Origin: Antedon bifida
Lineage: Eukaryota; Echinodermata; Crinoidea; Comatulida; Antedonidae
Assembly: GCA_963402885.1 (NCBI GenBank)
Contig: OY727101.1
Span: 20,808,417 to 20,872,416, forward strand
Direction of reading: 5' to 3'
DNA: 64,000 nt
Every line of letters starts with the position of its first letter. The stretch's first letter is position 1. Shown here piece by piece: positions 22,318-34,250 of the stretch. The position numbers and the translations under genes are program-made. The notes beneath the pieces are model-generated. The model saw only the letters and a program-made list of their open reading frames with translations, was not told the DNA's origin and ran no database searches.

Positions 22318-25300
22318 CTAGACAGATGCTCATTAGAAACTGTCGAATATAATTATCCTAAATATGACTTTACTTTAAATGTTGCAAAATACACAGTAAC
22401 GAATTTATTGTGGTGGCGTACTAACACATATAACATACTTTCTCTTTTCCAACGTACAAAGAAGTTATCCAGTTCTGAGTTGTCCATCAACCCGTCCTGT
22501 AAGATGTAATTGAGACTGTTTACGACTGGAATGCATTATACTGCATGAACACAGCATCTTCATACCATTTATCAAATTGGCTAACATTTGCGTATCATTT
22601 TTTTATAATGTCTATCTTACAACTTTAATAAATCATACTTGTTTTGTGGAACCCTTTCTCTGCTCCCAAGATGTAATGCTTTGTAAATGTTTATATTTTA
22701 TATAACAATAAATCAATTTAAAGCCAGAGTTAATGGATCTAAAGCAAATTAATATTCCTTATGCCACTACTGACTTACCTCTCCAGCATATTCTTCAAAT
22801 ACTGATTGAATGATTTCAACCATCATTGGGTCAAGCGTTTTATTCTAGAATAAAGAACAACATTGTATGTATATAATTACGATCTAATAATAGCCACAAT
22901 GCTGCTGCTGTGATTGGTGGGTTGCTCTTCTTGTGTTTTATTTTTTTTCTGTTTATTTGTCTGAATACAGGGTTCTCTGGGAGAACAGTCTTTAACTTAA
23001 GAGGTCCCCAGTAAAAATAAGAAATACATAAAAGAAAAATAAAGACATGTATTCACGGATGTTACTGTTTTGAATAATATTATGACCAATGCATTTGGCC
23101 GTTTTGTAAACCTGATGTGTATTCTTAAATTGAAGTGGAGTTGTGGCTTGGTGGTTATGATGCTTGGCTACCACTCTAAGGGTCCTGGGTTCAAGTCCCG
23201 TCACATGTCAGGATTTTTTCTAAGGACCAAATTACTCCACTCCCAAAGACTTTGTTTATGTAGAGCATCTTGTGTATATGTTTGTCTTGTGAACCTCTGA
23301 GGGTCCCTAATGATCAGCAATAGCTGGATGGATCACCCTCATTAAATATGGTATGGTGTGATGTGTCCAAATATGATTATATCCATTTATGTGCACATTA
23401 ATTTTTGTCACATAAAGTTTGATAGTGTAGACAAAGCTTAACACAAAAGCCACATATACTTTTTAGAATACACCTACCTCTGATAAGGTTGGAGTGTAAA
23501 ACGATGTGCTGTTTGCCGATCTAAAAATGTATGAATACTCAAATCAAGCTAGATTTTTTCGAGGATTTCGTTATATAAATGCATTTACGGATATAGAAAC
23601 TATCAAAATAATGTACATAACTGTGAACTATTTCTAGTAGATATGCAAAAAATGAAAATCTACGAAAGATTATGCATTTAATCTGCAGACCATTTGTAGA
23701 GTATTACAAATTACATTGATGTTTTAGTTAACAATGAATACAATACTGTATACTTACTTGGTCTTTGAAAAAGCTCTGCAAAAGAAACGCAAAAGGAACG
23801 GAAATTCTTTGTCCTTTTCAAACGTTGAAGGAATGATGACGTAATTACCCGGACCAAGATCCATGAACAGAGCAGCTTCTCGTATTCCTAGTTTGTGTTC
23901 AAATGAATGTAGTGGTTTGTTTGTTTGAATGAACTCCATATCCACTGGACATCCATCTTCTGTCTGTGAGTTAAAAACTATTATTGTAGCTAATATTAAA
24001 GAGGGTACAACAACAGAATATCACGAAGGAAAAAAATAAGAAGATGTATAAAAAAAAATGGAAAAGAATGAATGAATAAAGGTGTTAACCACGATTTGTA
24101 ACTATTTGTATTTTTGGCTGGGCTAGAAACATCATTTAGTTGTATTGCGTGTTCAAGTCATTATAATCGTACACAGAGCCATAAATGATTCTCATTTACA
24201 ATTTCACTGCGCATTTAATCTGAATAATGCTTTCTGTAGCGCTTTGACCACATTTGGCGGAGAAATGACTACAAGTATTTAATGTTCATCTGAAACATGC
24301 TCCAGCTGAAACAGTACAATTCCGGTCAGCCAATTCCATTGATCTAATTTTGGATTTCCATTAACTAAACCTAAAGGTAGCCTATCTATGTAGTAATAAG
24401 GATCTCAATGGAAATAAGATAATACGCTTTTTGGGATATCCTGGAAAATATGTTATCATTGTGTTTATTTGATATGTCAGTAATTTATGTTATCACTTTG
24501 TATGTATTTTTATGATGATTTCCTAATAAATACAAATCAAATCATGTCGGTAATGTCAAAACAATGAATGAATCTTAATCAAAATGCTGTGTCACGATCA
24601 AATTAATTCGTGAATCATTAAAACTAAATTTTAACTATTTTTTAGACAATTTAGAAAAAATTACTTTGTACACATCAAACCCGAGATTAGAGTCTTCCCA
24701 CCAGGATTCTTCTCTGTCTTTGCCAACTGCCATCAGAGAGACAACCACCAAATCACCATTATTGTCAACTTGTATGTTGTACTGGGGGTTCTTGTGGAAA
24801 TCTAAGGAAAGAGAGTGCAGTAGTATCATTAACATAACAGGTGCTTGTTATACACTTGGTGCACATGAAACACATGCAGGGCACTTCAGTGGCAGTTTGA
24901 AGAACTCGCCTGTTTCTAGAAGATAACAATCGTAGTTTCGTTTTAGTTTCCATTTTATAATGGTTTAGAATTTTAGATTGTAAATTGAGACGAATTTAAG
25001 AAGATGTGATTTCCGGCTAGAGAGTGAGTCAACTGCTAATTGTAGGCCTACGGTTGGATGTAATTGCACACACAGGAAGCGAGCCCCCGAGTAATTGCAC
25101 TGTTTGATGAAGATGTAATTGCACAAAGGAAGTGAGTTTCATGGTAATTGTACTGTTTGATAAAGATGCAATACCACACCACAATTAAGTGAGTCCGTGC
25201 GTAATTGTTGGATGAAAATGTAATTGCACACAAGTAATCATCGAGTAATAGCCAACTATGAGATTGCAGAGAGGTGAATCCGTGGGTCATTTTAGTCTAC

Positions 25301-28300
25301 TGCTGGAGGAAGATGTGATTGCACACAAGTAATCATCGGGTAATAGCCAACTATGAGATTACAGAGAGGTGAATCCGTGGGTCATTTTAGTCTACTGCTG
25401 GAGGGAGATGTGATTGCACACAAGTAATCATCGGGTAATAGCCAACTATGAGATTACAGAGAGGTGAATCCGTGGGTCATTTTAGTCTACTGCTGGAGGG
25501 AGATGTGATTGCACACAAGTAATCATCGGGTAATAGCCAACTATGAGATTACAGAGAGGTGAATCCGTGGGTCATTTTAGTCTACTGCTGGAGGGAGATG
25601 TGATTGCACACAAGTAATCATCGGGTAATAGCCAACTATGAGATTACAGAGAGGTGAATCCGTGGGTCATTTTAGTCTACTGCTGGAGGGAGATGTGATT
25701 GCACACAAGTAATCATCGGGTAATAGCCAACTATGAGATTACAGAGAGGTGAATCCGTGGGTCATTTTAGTCTACTGCTGGAGGGAGATGTGATTGCAGA
25801 GAGGTGAGTCTCTTTCTAATTTTTCTACCAACTCTTTGATATTGTATCTTTTTATTTGTTGCCTACTTTCTTTATTATTTTCATAACGTCCCATAGCAGT
25901 TGAACCTCTTTGCCATTTATTCAAATGTTCAGTCACGTGCCATTTTACATCTTTATCAGACAGCTCTGGCGGTATGTGAAGAATTCGCAGCTCGTTGAAT
26001 CTGTGCAGGATGTCTTTGAGATCCATCCTTAAATAAATGAAGCAAATGAATTTTTTAATGCGCTGTTAAAATATTGGGGATGAGGTCAATAGTCATGATC
26101 GCATGCGTCTAAATTTTATTTCTCAGTCGGCACGGTTAGTGCCATAGACAATAATTGGTTTCAATGCTATTGCGTGTGCCCGGTACGTGCGACAAATCCA
26201 CTATCTTGTTTTCTATTCGTTTGCCAATACAAAGCATTACATAGACGCACGGTCAACCGTGCCGATGGATAATGATATAACACGGTCGATAGTCTCTTCC
26301 TAGTTTAGCTTCGGTTGACTATAGTGGCTCACTTACCAGAAATCACCATCGACCTCACTTTTTATACCAAACTTTTTCTTGGTATCTTCATCCAAAGATT
26401 TCATTTCTTCTGACCTAAGATGTTAATGTAAATTGTTACGTTGTAATATGATTTTTTTCGTTCATAAACAAAATAATTAATAAAATTAATTTTACCTGAC
26501 GTGATTGTATGAAGATAACTCGTAACGAGAAATAGTTTTCAAATATGCCGTTTATATCTTACGTAACAAGTTACAGTACGGTACAACGATTTTTTTCATT
26601 TCAGAACATTTATTTCTCTTTTCTCTTCAAAAGGGACTAAAAAGAGATTTTCAAATTATGCAAACATCCATAGGTGTGTATGTAGTATAAGTAGGCCTAT
26701 CTTGAGAGCAATATATGTCTTACTTGTCACCCCATGGTCCAGTCCATTCACAGCGTTCTGTGCTTAGAATTCTGATGATACTTGCAGAGGTCATTTTATC
26801 ATTGTTGTCATACGTTACCTAAAGGTTCACAATAAGATAAGAAAAGAAACGATTTTTGGCTCAATAATATACAACTAATAAATAAATTATGACTACAAAA
26901 AAACAATTTCATGCGGTGAAAGATGAAATTATTTTGATACATTGAACGAATATAAAGCATCTATTATTTGTTTATAACAGACCATTAAAAATAAGACAGC
27001 GTTCACATTTTTGACGTGAAATAAAACAATTAGGCCTATATAGGCACTTACAACTCCAAAGCCATATATAATTGATCGAACGTGATCAGTCAAAAACAGC
27101 CTGTGAAAATGAACGCGCAAAACGAAATGCAGTACTCGCATAATAATATAACGAAATCGCACCCTCGATGACGAAATTAGGAGGTAAATAGAATATTATT
27201 ATTCATCTTTACATCAAATTAAAATGTTCGATACGTTCTTATTGCATCATTATATTGCTGCGTTTTATGATCGAAAAAACACAACAGAAACACATCAAAC
27301 AAACATCTAGGTAGGTTTAAATAAAACGTTATTTGAAATCATTGAAGTTACCAAATCTGGTAATACAAAGTTGAGTTAAATGAAGAATTAGCATATATCG
27401 TATTAAAAAGACGTGTAAAGGTTAATAAAAAGTTAATGTAGATTATAAACCCACGTGTTTTACACTTCCAGATAGAATGTACAGGCTCTGTAGTTGAAGA
27501 CCGCACAAATCAAGATTCTCGTAATTTAAAAGGCCGGTCACAAGTGATCCAGTTTTTCTCCACATCATCAACTTAGAACGAAGTATAGCCTCTGTGAAGT
27601 CAGACATATCTACTCTCTCAACAGTACCACCAGATAGATCAATCAAAGCTTCAGGGATATCAAATGTACAATCCATCGCCTCGTAACGTAATAAAAGCCT
27701 TTATTATACAAAAAAAAAATTGTTTTTAATAGGATGGATAGTCAGCAGTGTCTTTTTCACTCGAGCTACTGTGCGTTCTAATCAGCTCTCATTTGAGAGG
27801 TTTTCAAAGTGCTGGAGAATGGAGCAGTGACAATGGTTTTCCTGCGTTATCTTCAGTTTCCCTTTGTTGGTGTAAACTATTTGTATTAATAATAATAATA
27901 ATAATAATAAATAACATTTATAAAGCGCAAGAGACAAAGGTTTCAAAGCGCTGTGTTTTCCAAGATCTGTGCAAGTAGTAGCGTGTGATTATGCTTCTCT
28001 GAAGAGATGAGTTTTGAGTTTAGTTTTAAATGTGATTACAGATTTTGATGAGCGTATTTCGAGGGGTAGAGTGTTCCAGAGTTTTGGGGCTGCGACAGCG
28101 AAAGCACGATCACCGTAAAACCGAGTTCTGGAACGGGGTCCAGGTTTTAGAAGAAGTCTGCAGGATGAACGAAGCGAAGAGTTGGTTGACGGAGTAATGA
28201 TGCTATGTATTAGGTGCTATAAGACCATCATTATATTATTAGCAAACTAATATTCTGTTCCCATTAGAAAGAAACACGACCCACGTCAATGTATCACGGA

Positions 28301-30221
28301 TACAATATATCCATGGTAGACCTAGTTTCCAATAGGTTTAATTTGGATTAAGGAGTGTAAGTTGAGATGGAATTGAAGTTTTGAAGAATATGCGGCAATG
28401 ACTATAACTGTACCCTTAGGCTTCACAACGTTGTTTCTAAAATCTAAAGTCGTTACACGTTTTGATACTGCAGAAGTTGGAATATGCATTATCTTTGGTG
28501 GAGGCAGGTAAGCATGATAAAAATGATCATAAAACAGATACGATTCTTGTTAAAGTGTTTAAACATTTAGGACTTTATTATTTTAATCTCGGGTATTGTT
28601 GTGATGGTGACTTGCAGTAAAAGTGTAAAAGAACACTTACTTTGCCAATGCTTTTTCCATGAGAGGAGCCCAGAATTCATCTTTTGATTGGCAGCGACTG
28701 AACATCAGTTTACCATCCAGTGTTGGCAGTCGATCGTCAATGACAACTTCAAACCACTTTCCAAATCTCCAAAATCTGAATCTAAAGATGCCTTTGTAGT
28801 TGTCTTTGAACGACTGTTCTGGACAGACGTAGTTTATTATGGACGGAATAAGCGTCAACCCTGCCAATGCGTTCATGAATGCTGAGTTTACTGTAGGAAA
28901 CAATTTAATGGAGGATGGTGTAAATGATGGATGAGACAGTACTTAAAGATGTATTTATGATAAACGACTGTTCTTGACAAAGTTTAGTATGAACAAGCGT
29001 CAAACATGCTAATGCGTTCATAAATGACGCGTTTACTGTAGGAAACAATTTAACATAATGACATAATAATAACAGGATTTTTATAGCGCACATACCACCC
29101 AAGAGTGCTCATGATTTAAAAAATAAAAAATTACATTACATTACACATTTGATAATGGCGCTCTTAGAATGAACTATGGCATAATGACAGCGGTTGTTGT
29201 GGGGAAACAGGATAGCAGAATATCTGAATATTAATCTTTTTTATATACTCACCAAGACTTCGAACTTCTTTTACAATTACTTCATTAAACGATGCCCCAT
29301 CTTTGAAAAAGAAAGGTTTCTTGCCTCTTAAGATTTCCTATATACAATAATTTATCAATAATGTATTTGGTAGTTCTAATGGAACGTATTTTATATTTCC
29401 CTTTTAATTATATTCATATAACTAAACACTGTAGCCATGATAATTTTAAATGTATGCCCTATCTCAAAAGAGAGACTTTATATATAAAATAAAATAAAAG
29501 GAAATATTGTTGTCAAAATACGAACGAATTATTCAAAGTAACTTTTTGTGCTACAACAAGTTACTTTGATAATCCGTTCGTATTTTGACAATTGTGCTAC
29601 AAAAAGTTCCCTAATTATGTACGTATTTATTATACCGATATTTAAATAAGATAATTCAGCTTAGTTGGAGGTGGAGCGAATAATTGCTGTAAAGTACTTA
29701 CAAGATGACCCCCCCCCCCCCCCCCCTTATAAATGTTATATAATTAGTTTAGTTTATTTTCATACATTTATGGTAACCTTAACAATATTTTGCCGATTAT
29801 TTTTTAATTTAAAAGTCTCGAGAGAAATTATCAAAACAGTTGTAAGGCCCTGTCTACACCATCAAACTATATGTGATGTGTCTATATATGGACAAGATGA
29901 TGTCATAGATGTCATATTTAAGCATATAACTAATTATATATACATAAAATAATTTGGGCATATTACACTTTTTTTGTCAAACTAGTTTGATAGTGTAGAC
30001 AGAGCTTTAAACAGTCAACTTACATGTGGGCGTAGCCATCTGATGTCATTTCGCCTCTCGTAGAATGTCAACAAGGTTGTATCTTCTTTAATGAATATAG
30101 ACTCGTTACATGCCTTAAAACATGGATCTTTGAATAGGTTGTCCCTATTGTACTGACTATCTTCTATCAGATCGGCGTAGTTTTGGCCACAAATTGTGTT
30201 TATTTTGATGGACTTAGCCAT
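20726..30221 (-). CDS. Calpain-like protein lacking the catalytic triad (pseudoprotease)
   Basis: Sixteen coding exons on the minus strand: 30221-30024, 29337-29253, 28890-28641, 27698-27464, 26818-26724, 26414-26337, 26027-25867, 24801-24665, 23963-23758, 23520-23478, 22844-22779, 22496-22439, 22246-22188, 21809-21741, 21222-21144, 20850-20726. They sum to 1,944 nt (647 residues) with compatible phases throughout. The order is calpain protease core (residues about 50-315), C2-like CBSW domain (about 330-480), then a penta-EF-hand region. Family landmarks include IRWLRPHEI, FRFWRFGKWFEVVIDDRLPT, EWTGPWGD, KNPQYNI and NYVIIPSTFEKD. The GDCW motif reads VNSA (catalytic Cys to Ser97), GHAY reads QSLY (His lost, about 249) and the Asn-Pro-Trp-Gly motif is absent (about 275). 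The third EF loop, DKDESKTLDVSE, is canonical, so calcium binding is likely. The stop at 20726 also overlaps a strong donor (GTAAGT), so a further terminal exon is possible. CAPN6 is a known precedent for a calpain without its catalytic Cys. I infer a regulatory, non-proteolytic role. Confidence 0.88.
23134..23356 (+). mobile_element. tRNA-derived SINE
   Basis: The head looks like a tRNA with an A box (TGGCTTGGTGG) and a B box (GGGTTCAAGTCCC) about 40 bp apart. It is followed by a non-tRNA body and a tail with repeated ATGGT words. No acceptor-stem pairing suggests a working tRNA. It lies in an intron of the calpain-like gene, on the opposite strand. Confidence 0.75.
23360..23441. mobile_element. 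Half copy of the TCTACACTATCAAACT MITE
   Basis: It matches the right half of the palindromic MITE family whose better copies are at 29843-30010 and 53743-53889, ending in AAGTTTGATAGTGTAGACAA. It lies next to the SINE in a calpain intron. Confidence 0.7.
25048..25810. repeat. 95-bp minisatellite in a calpain intron
   Basis: From 25271 a 95-bp unit beginning GAGGTGAATCCGTGGGTCAT repeats at 25271, 25366, 25461, 25556, 25651 and 25746, with almost no differences between inner units. Before it, 25048-25270 holds older, diverged units sharing GATGTAATTGCACA. The array ends about 55 bp from the splice donor of exon 7 at 25867. Confidence 0.95.
27880..28205. repeat. Dispersed repeat in calpain intron 3
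   Basis: An ATA/AAT trinucleotide run is followed by ATTTATAAAGCGCAAGAGACA and a GC-richer segment with GTTCCAGAGTTTTGGGGCTG and AAAGCACGATCACCG. I recall this composition from interspersed repeats of many aquatic animals. No coding function is evident. Confidence 0.55.
28940..29052 (-). pseudogene. Decayed duplicate of calpain exon 3
   Basis: This segment repeats the end of the intron (AAATTGTTTCCTACAG) and the first third of exon 3. It would read VNASFMNALACLTL where the working exon reads VNSAFMNALAGLTL. Later homology breaks down, and the FRFWRFGKWFE region is missing. It still has a good acceptor, but no exon-like 3' end or donor is evident. Like the real exon it already lacks the Gly-Asp-Cys-Trp motif, so the duplication came after the catalytic residue was lost. 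Confidence 0.75.
29843..30010. mobile_element. Palindromic MITE (TCTACAC(T/C)ATCAAACT ends)
   Basis: The ends are inverted: GCCCTGTCTACACCATCAAACT on the left as GCCCTGTCTACACC plus ATCAAACT, and AGTTTGATAGTGTAGACAGA on the right. The middle holds further inverted words (GATGTCATA). It sits in calpain intron 1, immediately before the donor of exon 1. It belongs to a family with at least six copies or fragments in this window. Confidence 0.8.
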
Positions 30222-30400
30222 GTCTCAATAGACTTATAATCCAAAATGAATTGTAATATCAGGTGAGAGCAGCTTTAATACTGAACACACCACCACATCA
30301 TGATCACAAATTATAGCTATTGTATTTTCATTGGGTTATTATGATTGTGTGACGTCAAACAATAAGTTCAATTTTAATGGTACATATATTCATCGATCCA
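30222..30400 (-). promoter_or_regulatory. Putative promoter of the calpain-like gene
   Basis: Upstream of the start codon, the minus strand has a CCAAT box (30330-30334) and a perfect CRE palindrome TGACGTCA (30350-30357), about 110 and 130 bp from the ATG. The motifs are seen in sequence; their use as a promoter is inferred. Confidence 0.4.
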
Positions 30401-32130
30401 TATCATAAGCAGTAACTTCTATATGTAACCAATATACCGTAAGAAAAGACATATCGGAATTTAATTATGGAATAACAATAGTACTGCATATTATATCATT
30501 AGCGGCAGTTTAAGGAGATTATTCTAAGGCTAGTAATTTTCTATAACGCTACCATTTTTGTGTGTACTGTAAATTTACATTTATTTTTATTACAAAATAA
30601 AAAGGTTTTCAATTTAACACATGCATTTAATTGTTATGTATTATTTTATGCTCTCTGAATACGCTGTTATGGCAATAATATTAAATTTTTTACCTTCGTT
30701 CGTTAAAAAATGTACTGATAGTAATTGTTAGTCCCATCAGAAACCAGCTTGCAATTTCATTACATACAACATTATTGAAAAAAATGTTCAAAAATATTCT
30801 GTAAAATTACGTCATAGTTGGGCAAATGTCTTGCTTAACAATCTACAATTATGTTTATCCAATTCATAACTTGTATTTATACATTTTGTAAACTTGAACT
30901 CCAGCCTAGTGAATCACATGTATAATTATCTTTCTAAGTGAGAGAATGAGGTAGAGTTTACTCTATAAAAGTATGTGTCATGTATGTTTGAAGATGTAGG
31001 CCTAAAGTGTGGGACTTGTAACAACGAGGCAAGGTAACTGGTCCCAAGATAGGATGTCAAAGAAGGATGAGTCTTGGAGTCTATTGGTGGTACCTACGAC
31101 GAAAGAAGAAACAAGATGTTTGATACCCGTGATATCTAATCTTAATGTGATCTCTCCTTATTATTTTGGGCAAGACTAATTCCAGATTTAAGTAGTCGTC
31201 CTACCATTGTTTTAAATGCTGTCTTGTGTTTTTTTTTATGAACTGAAATAAGAATTCTGTTCCGTACCCGTATGTGATGCATGAAGATAAATGTAATTTT
31301 TCGCTTGAATTATCGAATTGGTTTGATCGAAATTGTTATTGATTAAATTGAAAGAACGCTCATCATTTTTACCACCTCAGTTACCACAAAGGACTGCCTG
31401 AGTAATATCATAGAAAAATATATAATATCTCTATGGTAATATCGATTTAAATATTAACAAAATATTGATCTAATTCTAGTAAGAAAAATGAATATTTAAG
31501 TGAAACCTTTTTAAATATTATAAAATCTTGGTTTGTTTGTTATTATTTTTGTGTCTTAAATATATAATGCAGGTTATTATGTTCCAAATCATGAACAGAC
31601 GGACGGAGCGAGAGGGTAAGCTGATACGAAATGTTCCGTGATGGTGAGCACTCCTCTCTGCAATTGACTTTTACAACAAAACTACCGTCATTTCTTTTAT
31701 TTGGATGAGACAGTCTCCATACATAACCTACGGAGACGGCCGAATACATTGTTTATTCACAATGTTGAGAGCGCTGAGCCCTGATCGTCGTAGGCCTACC
31801 TTCGCCTCGCGCCGAAACGTACTATGCAATTTTGTTGTAAATTATCATAATTGTTTCAAAACCTTAATATTAATATCTATTTGGTATGCCTACCATTTTG
31901 AACAATAAACTCTCTATTTTTAAACAGGAAGCCTAATGCTTGATTATTATGATTATTTTATAAATTCTTTCTTTTAATGTTTTTCTATAAATGTGTATAC
32001 ACTGTATTATTTGTATAATTATTATATTATATTGCATTACCTATCACGAACTTTTGGAAGAACACCTTTATTTATGGTGAACGAGCTTTATATTTTGTAC
32101 TATTGTATATATATTTTCGTGAATAAATAA
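30401..32130. other. Intergenic DNA between calpain-like gene and LINE
   Basis: AT-rich, no exon recognised. The last part (about 32050-32135) ends AATAAATAAAGATTTTGATTGAT, resembling the 3' end of a short retrotransposed fragment. Confidence 0.4.
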
Positions 32131-32135
32131 AGATT

Positions 32136-34250
32136 TTGATTGATATGGACAAAATTATAAAACATTACACTTTATTTGTAACAGAAACAGAGTACTGTAT
32201 TATTATAATATTGCATATTTCAGGTAGGCATTATAAGCTTAATAATATTAGTGATATATGGGAAAGTATTTCTAGTAATATCAAGTTTGCAATTTCAAAA
32301 TCTGTACCAACTAGGAAATGTAAAAAATCGAAATCTTTTCCCTGGATAACTCCAGAAATCAAAAAGCTTTGCACAAAGAAAAGAAAGTTGTACAAAATTG
32401 CTAAACAAGTAGGAACTGAAGAAAGCATAAATAAATTCAAATCTTGTAGCAGGGAATTAAAAAAGTCAATATATTGTAGCCATCGGGATTATGTTGTAAA
32501 TATTTCAAACAAAGCTACAACTGATATAAAACAATTCTGGGCGTATATAAGGTCTATAAAAAATGACTCAGATGTTATTAGCTTTAAGATAAATAACACA
32601 ATGGTATCTGATGCTAAGGTGTTGGCTAATCTTTTCAATACACAATTTGTAAACAACTTTTGCATAGATAATGATCAGCATTGTGATTTGGATACAATAG
32701 ATTGTCTTACCAACTTTGAATGTGAACCCTTTGTGATGCCTGAGGTATTTTATGCCCTCTCACAGTTAAATGTATCCAAATCACCAGGACCTGATTGTCT
32801 GCTTCCAATATTCTTAAAGTCATGTAAGGCACAATTGGCTAATGTTTTATGTACATTCTTTAATTTAACTGTACAAAAAGGTATTTTACCAAAACAATGG
32901 AAGGATGCAAATGTTGTACCTATTTTCAAAAGAAATGGAAAACCCAAAGACGAAATGAAAAGCTATCGTCCAGTGTCTTTAACTCCCATAATTTGTAAGA
33001 TTATTGAGAAATTGCTTTGCTATCGCTTAAGGGAATATCTAGAATATAATAATATCCTTTCAGAAAATCAGTTTGGGTTTAGACAAATGTATAGTACTGA
33101 ACTTTTACTTTCAAAGGTTTTTCATTCATGGGCACAGAGCTTAGAACTTAAAGGTTGTAAAAATATTGATATTATTTTTCTTGATTTTTCGTCTGCATTT
33201 GATAAGGTGTCTCATAAAAGATTAATTAAGAAACTTAATAACTGTGGCATTGGTGGAAACACTAATGCATGGATTACAGATTTTCTTTCAAATAGACGCC
33301 AAAGGGTTATTTACAGAGGAGAAAAGTCAGAGTGGGTAAATGTTACTTCAGGGGTACCACAAGGGTCAGTTTTGGGCCCTCTTTTATTTTTGATTTATGT
33401 AAGTGATATTGTAAATAATATTTCTTCTTCACTTTTTCAATTTGCTGATGATCACACATTATCACGTCCTATTTATAACAATAATGATTGTAAATTGCTT
33501 CAAAAGGATTTAGATTTAATTGCTAAATGGGCAAATGTAAACAAACTTCCCTTAAATCCTGTCAAATGCGCCGTAATGCATGTTACAAGATGTAAAGAGA
33601 TAGTTAACTGGGATTATACCATAGAATCAGACAATATTCCTAAAGTTACAGAATTCAAATTTCTAGGTGTTTATGTAAATAGTTCGTTGTCTTGTCATAC
33701 ACAAGTTAATTATATATGTTGTAAAGCAAGCAGATTGCTTGGTTTCATTTCAAAATGTAGTAAAAATATGTCCTGGTTAGCTATGTTGAACTTATACAAA
33801 GCTCTATTACTTCCAGTGGTTACCTACTGTTGTTCAATGTGGGCACCATTTGAGAAATCATATATTAATAGAATAGAAAGTATACAAAGGAAAGCAACAA
33901 GGATAATAATGTTTAGAAAGGAAGGTTCCTGGGACACATCTTATTTTCATAGGTTGAAAGTGCTTGAATTATTATCTATTGATGACTTGTTTAAATTAAA
34001 TAGACTTTCATTAGGATTTAAGGTGTTGAAAGGTTACTGTCCCCATTCTTTCAATGAGTATATTAAAACTAGTGAAAGATGTCCGGGTAGGCTTTTACGT
34101 TGGAATTCGAAAGGCAATACTTTTCATAATTCTGTTTTTGTTTCCTTTCCTAGACTATGGGAGCAAATACCAAATGACATAAAAGATTCACAAACAATTT
34201 CAATATTTAAGGCTGCTCTAACAAAACACTATATTTCATGTTATGTATAA
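32136..34250 (+). CDS. LINE reverse transcriptase fragment
   Basis: This 704-codon frame is open to its stop. The first 30 or so residues are probably flanking DNA. From about residue 35 it follows the endonuclease-RT linker (SFPWITPEIKKLCTKKRKLY). The reverse transcriptase follows, with ANVVPIFKRNGKP, SYRPVSLTPIICKIIE, FLDFSSAFDKVSH, SGVPQGSVLGPLLF (405-418) and catalytic FADD (436-439). A C-terminal region with YKALLLPVVTYCCSMWAPF comes last. The catalytic Asp pair is present. Without endonuclease or ORF1 the copy cannot transpose on its own. The sequence differs clearly from the LINE at 14.5-18.4 kb, so it is another family. Confidence 0.9.
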   Translation: MIDMDKIIKHYTLFVTETEYCIIIILHISGRHYKLNNISDIWESISSNIKFAISKSVPTRKCKKSKSFPWITPEIKKLCTKKRKLYKIAKQVGTEESINKFKSCSRELKKSIYCSHRDYVVNISNKATTDIKQFWAYIRSIKNDSDVISFKINNTMVSDAKVLANLFNTQFVNNFCIDNDQHCDLDTIDCLTNFECEPFVMPEVFYALSQLNVSKSPGPDCLLPIFLKSCKAQLANVLCTFFNLTVQKGILPKQWKDANVVPIFKRNGKPKDEMKSYRPVSLTPIICKIIEKLLCYRLREYLEYNNILSENQFGFRQMYSTELLLSKVFHSWAQSLELKGCKNIDIIFLDFSSAFDKVSHKRLIKKLNNCGIGGNTNAWITDFLSNRRQRVIYRGEKSEWVNVTSGVPQGSVLGPLLFLIYVSDIVNNISSSLFQFADDHTLSRPIYNNNDCKLLQKDLDLIAKWANVNKLPLNPVKCAVMHVTRCKEIVNWDYTIESDNIPKVTEFKFLGVYVNSSLSCHTQVNYICCKASRLLGFISKCSKNMSWLAMLNLYKALLLPVVTYCCSMWAPFEKSYINRIESIQRKATRIIMFRKEGSWDTSYFHRLKVLELLSIDDLFKLNRLSLGFKVLKGYCPHSFNEYIKTSERCPGRLLRWNSKGNTFHNSVFVSFPRLWEQIPNDIKDSQTISIFKAALTKHYISCYV

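Noticed and set aside
23140-23212. A tRNA gene
   Set aside because: A and B boxes are present but no convincing acceptor stem; the non-tRNA body and tail mark it as a SINE.
24765-24953. Minus-strand Cys-rich frame
   Set aside because: It overlaps calpain exon 8 in another frame and has no family match.
32136-34250. A host gene with a reverse-transcriptase domain
   Set aside because: It has the layout of a 5'-truncated LINE with an AATAAA-rich 3' end and no introns.
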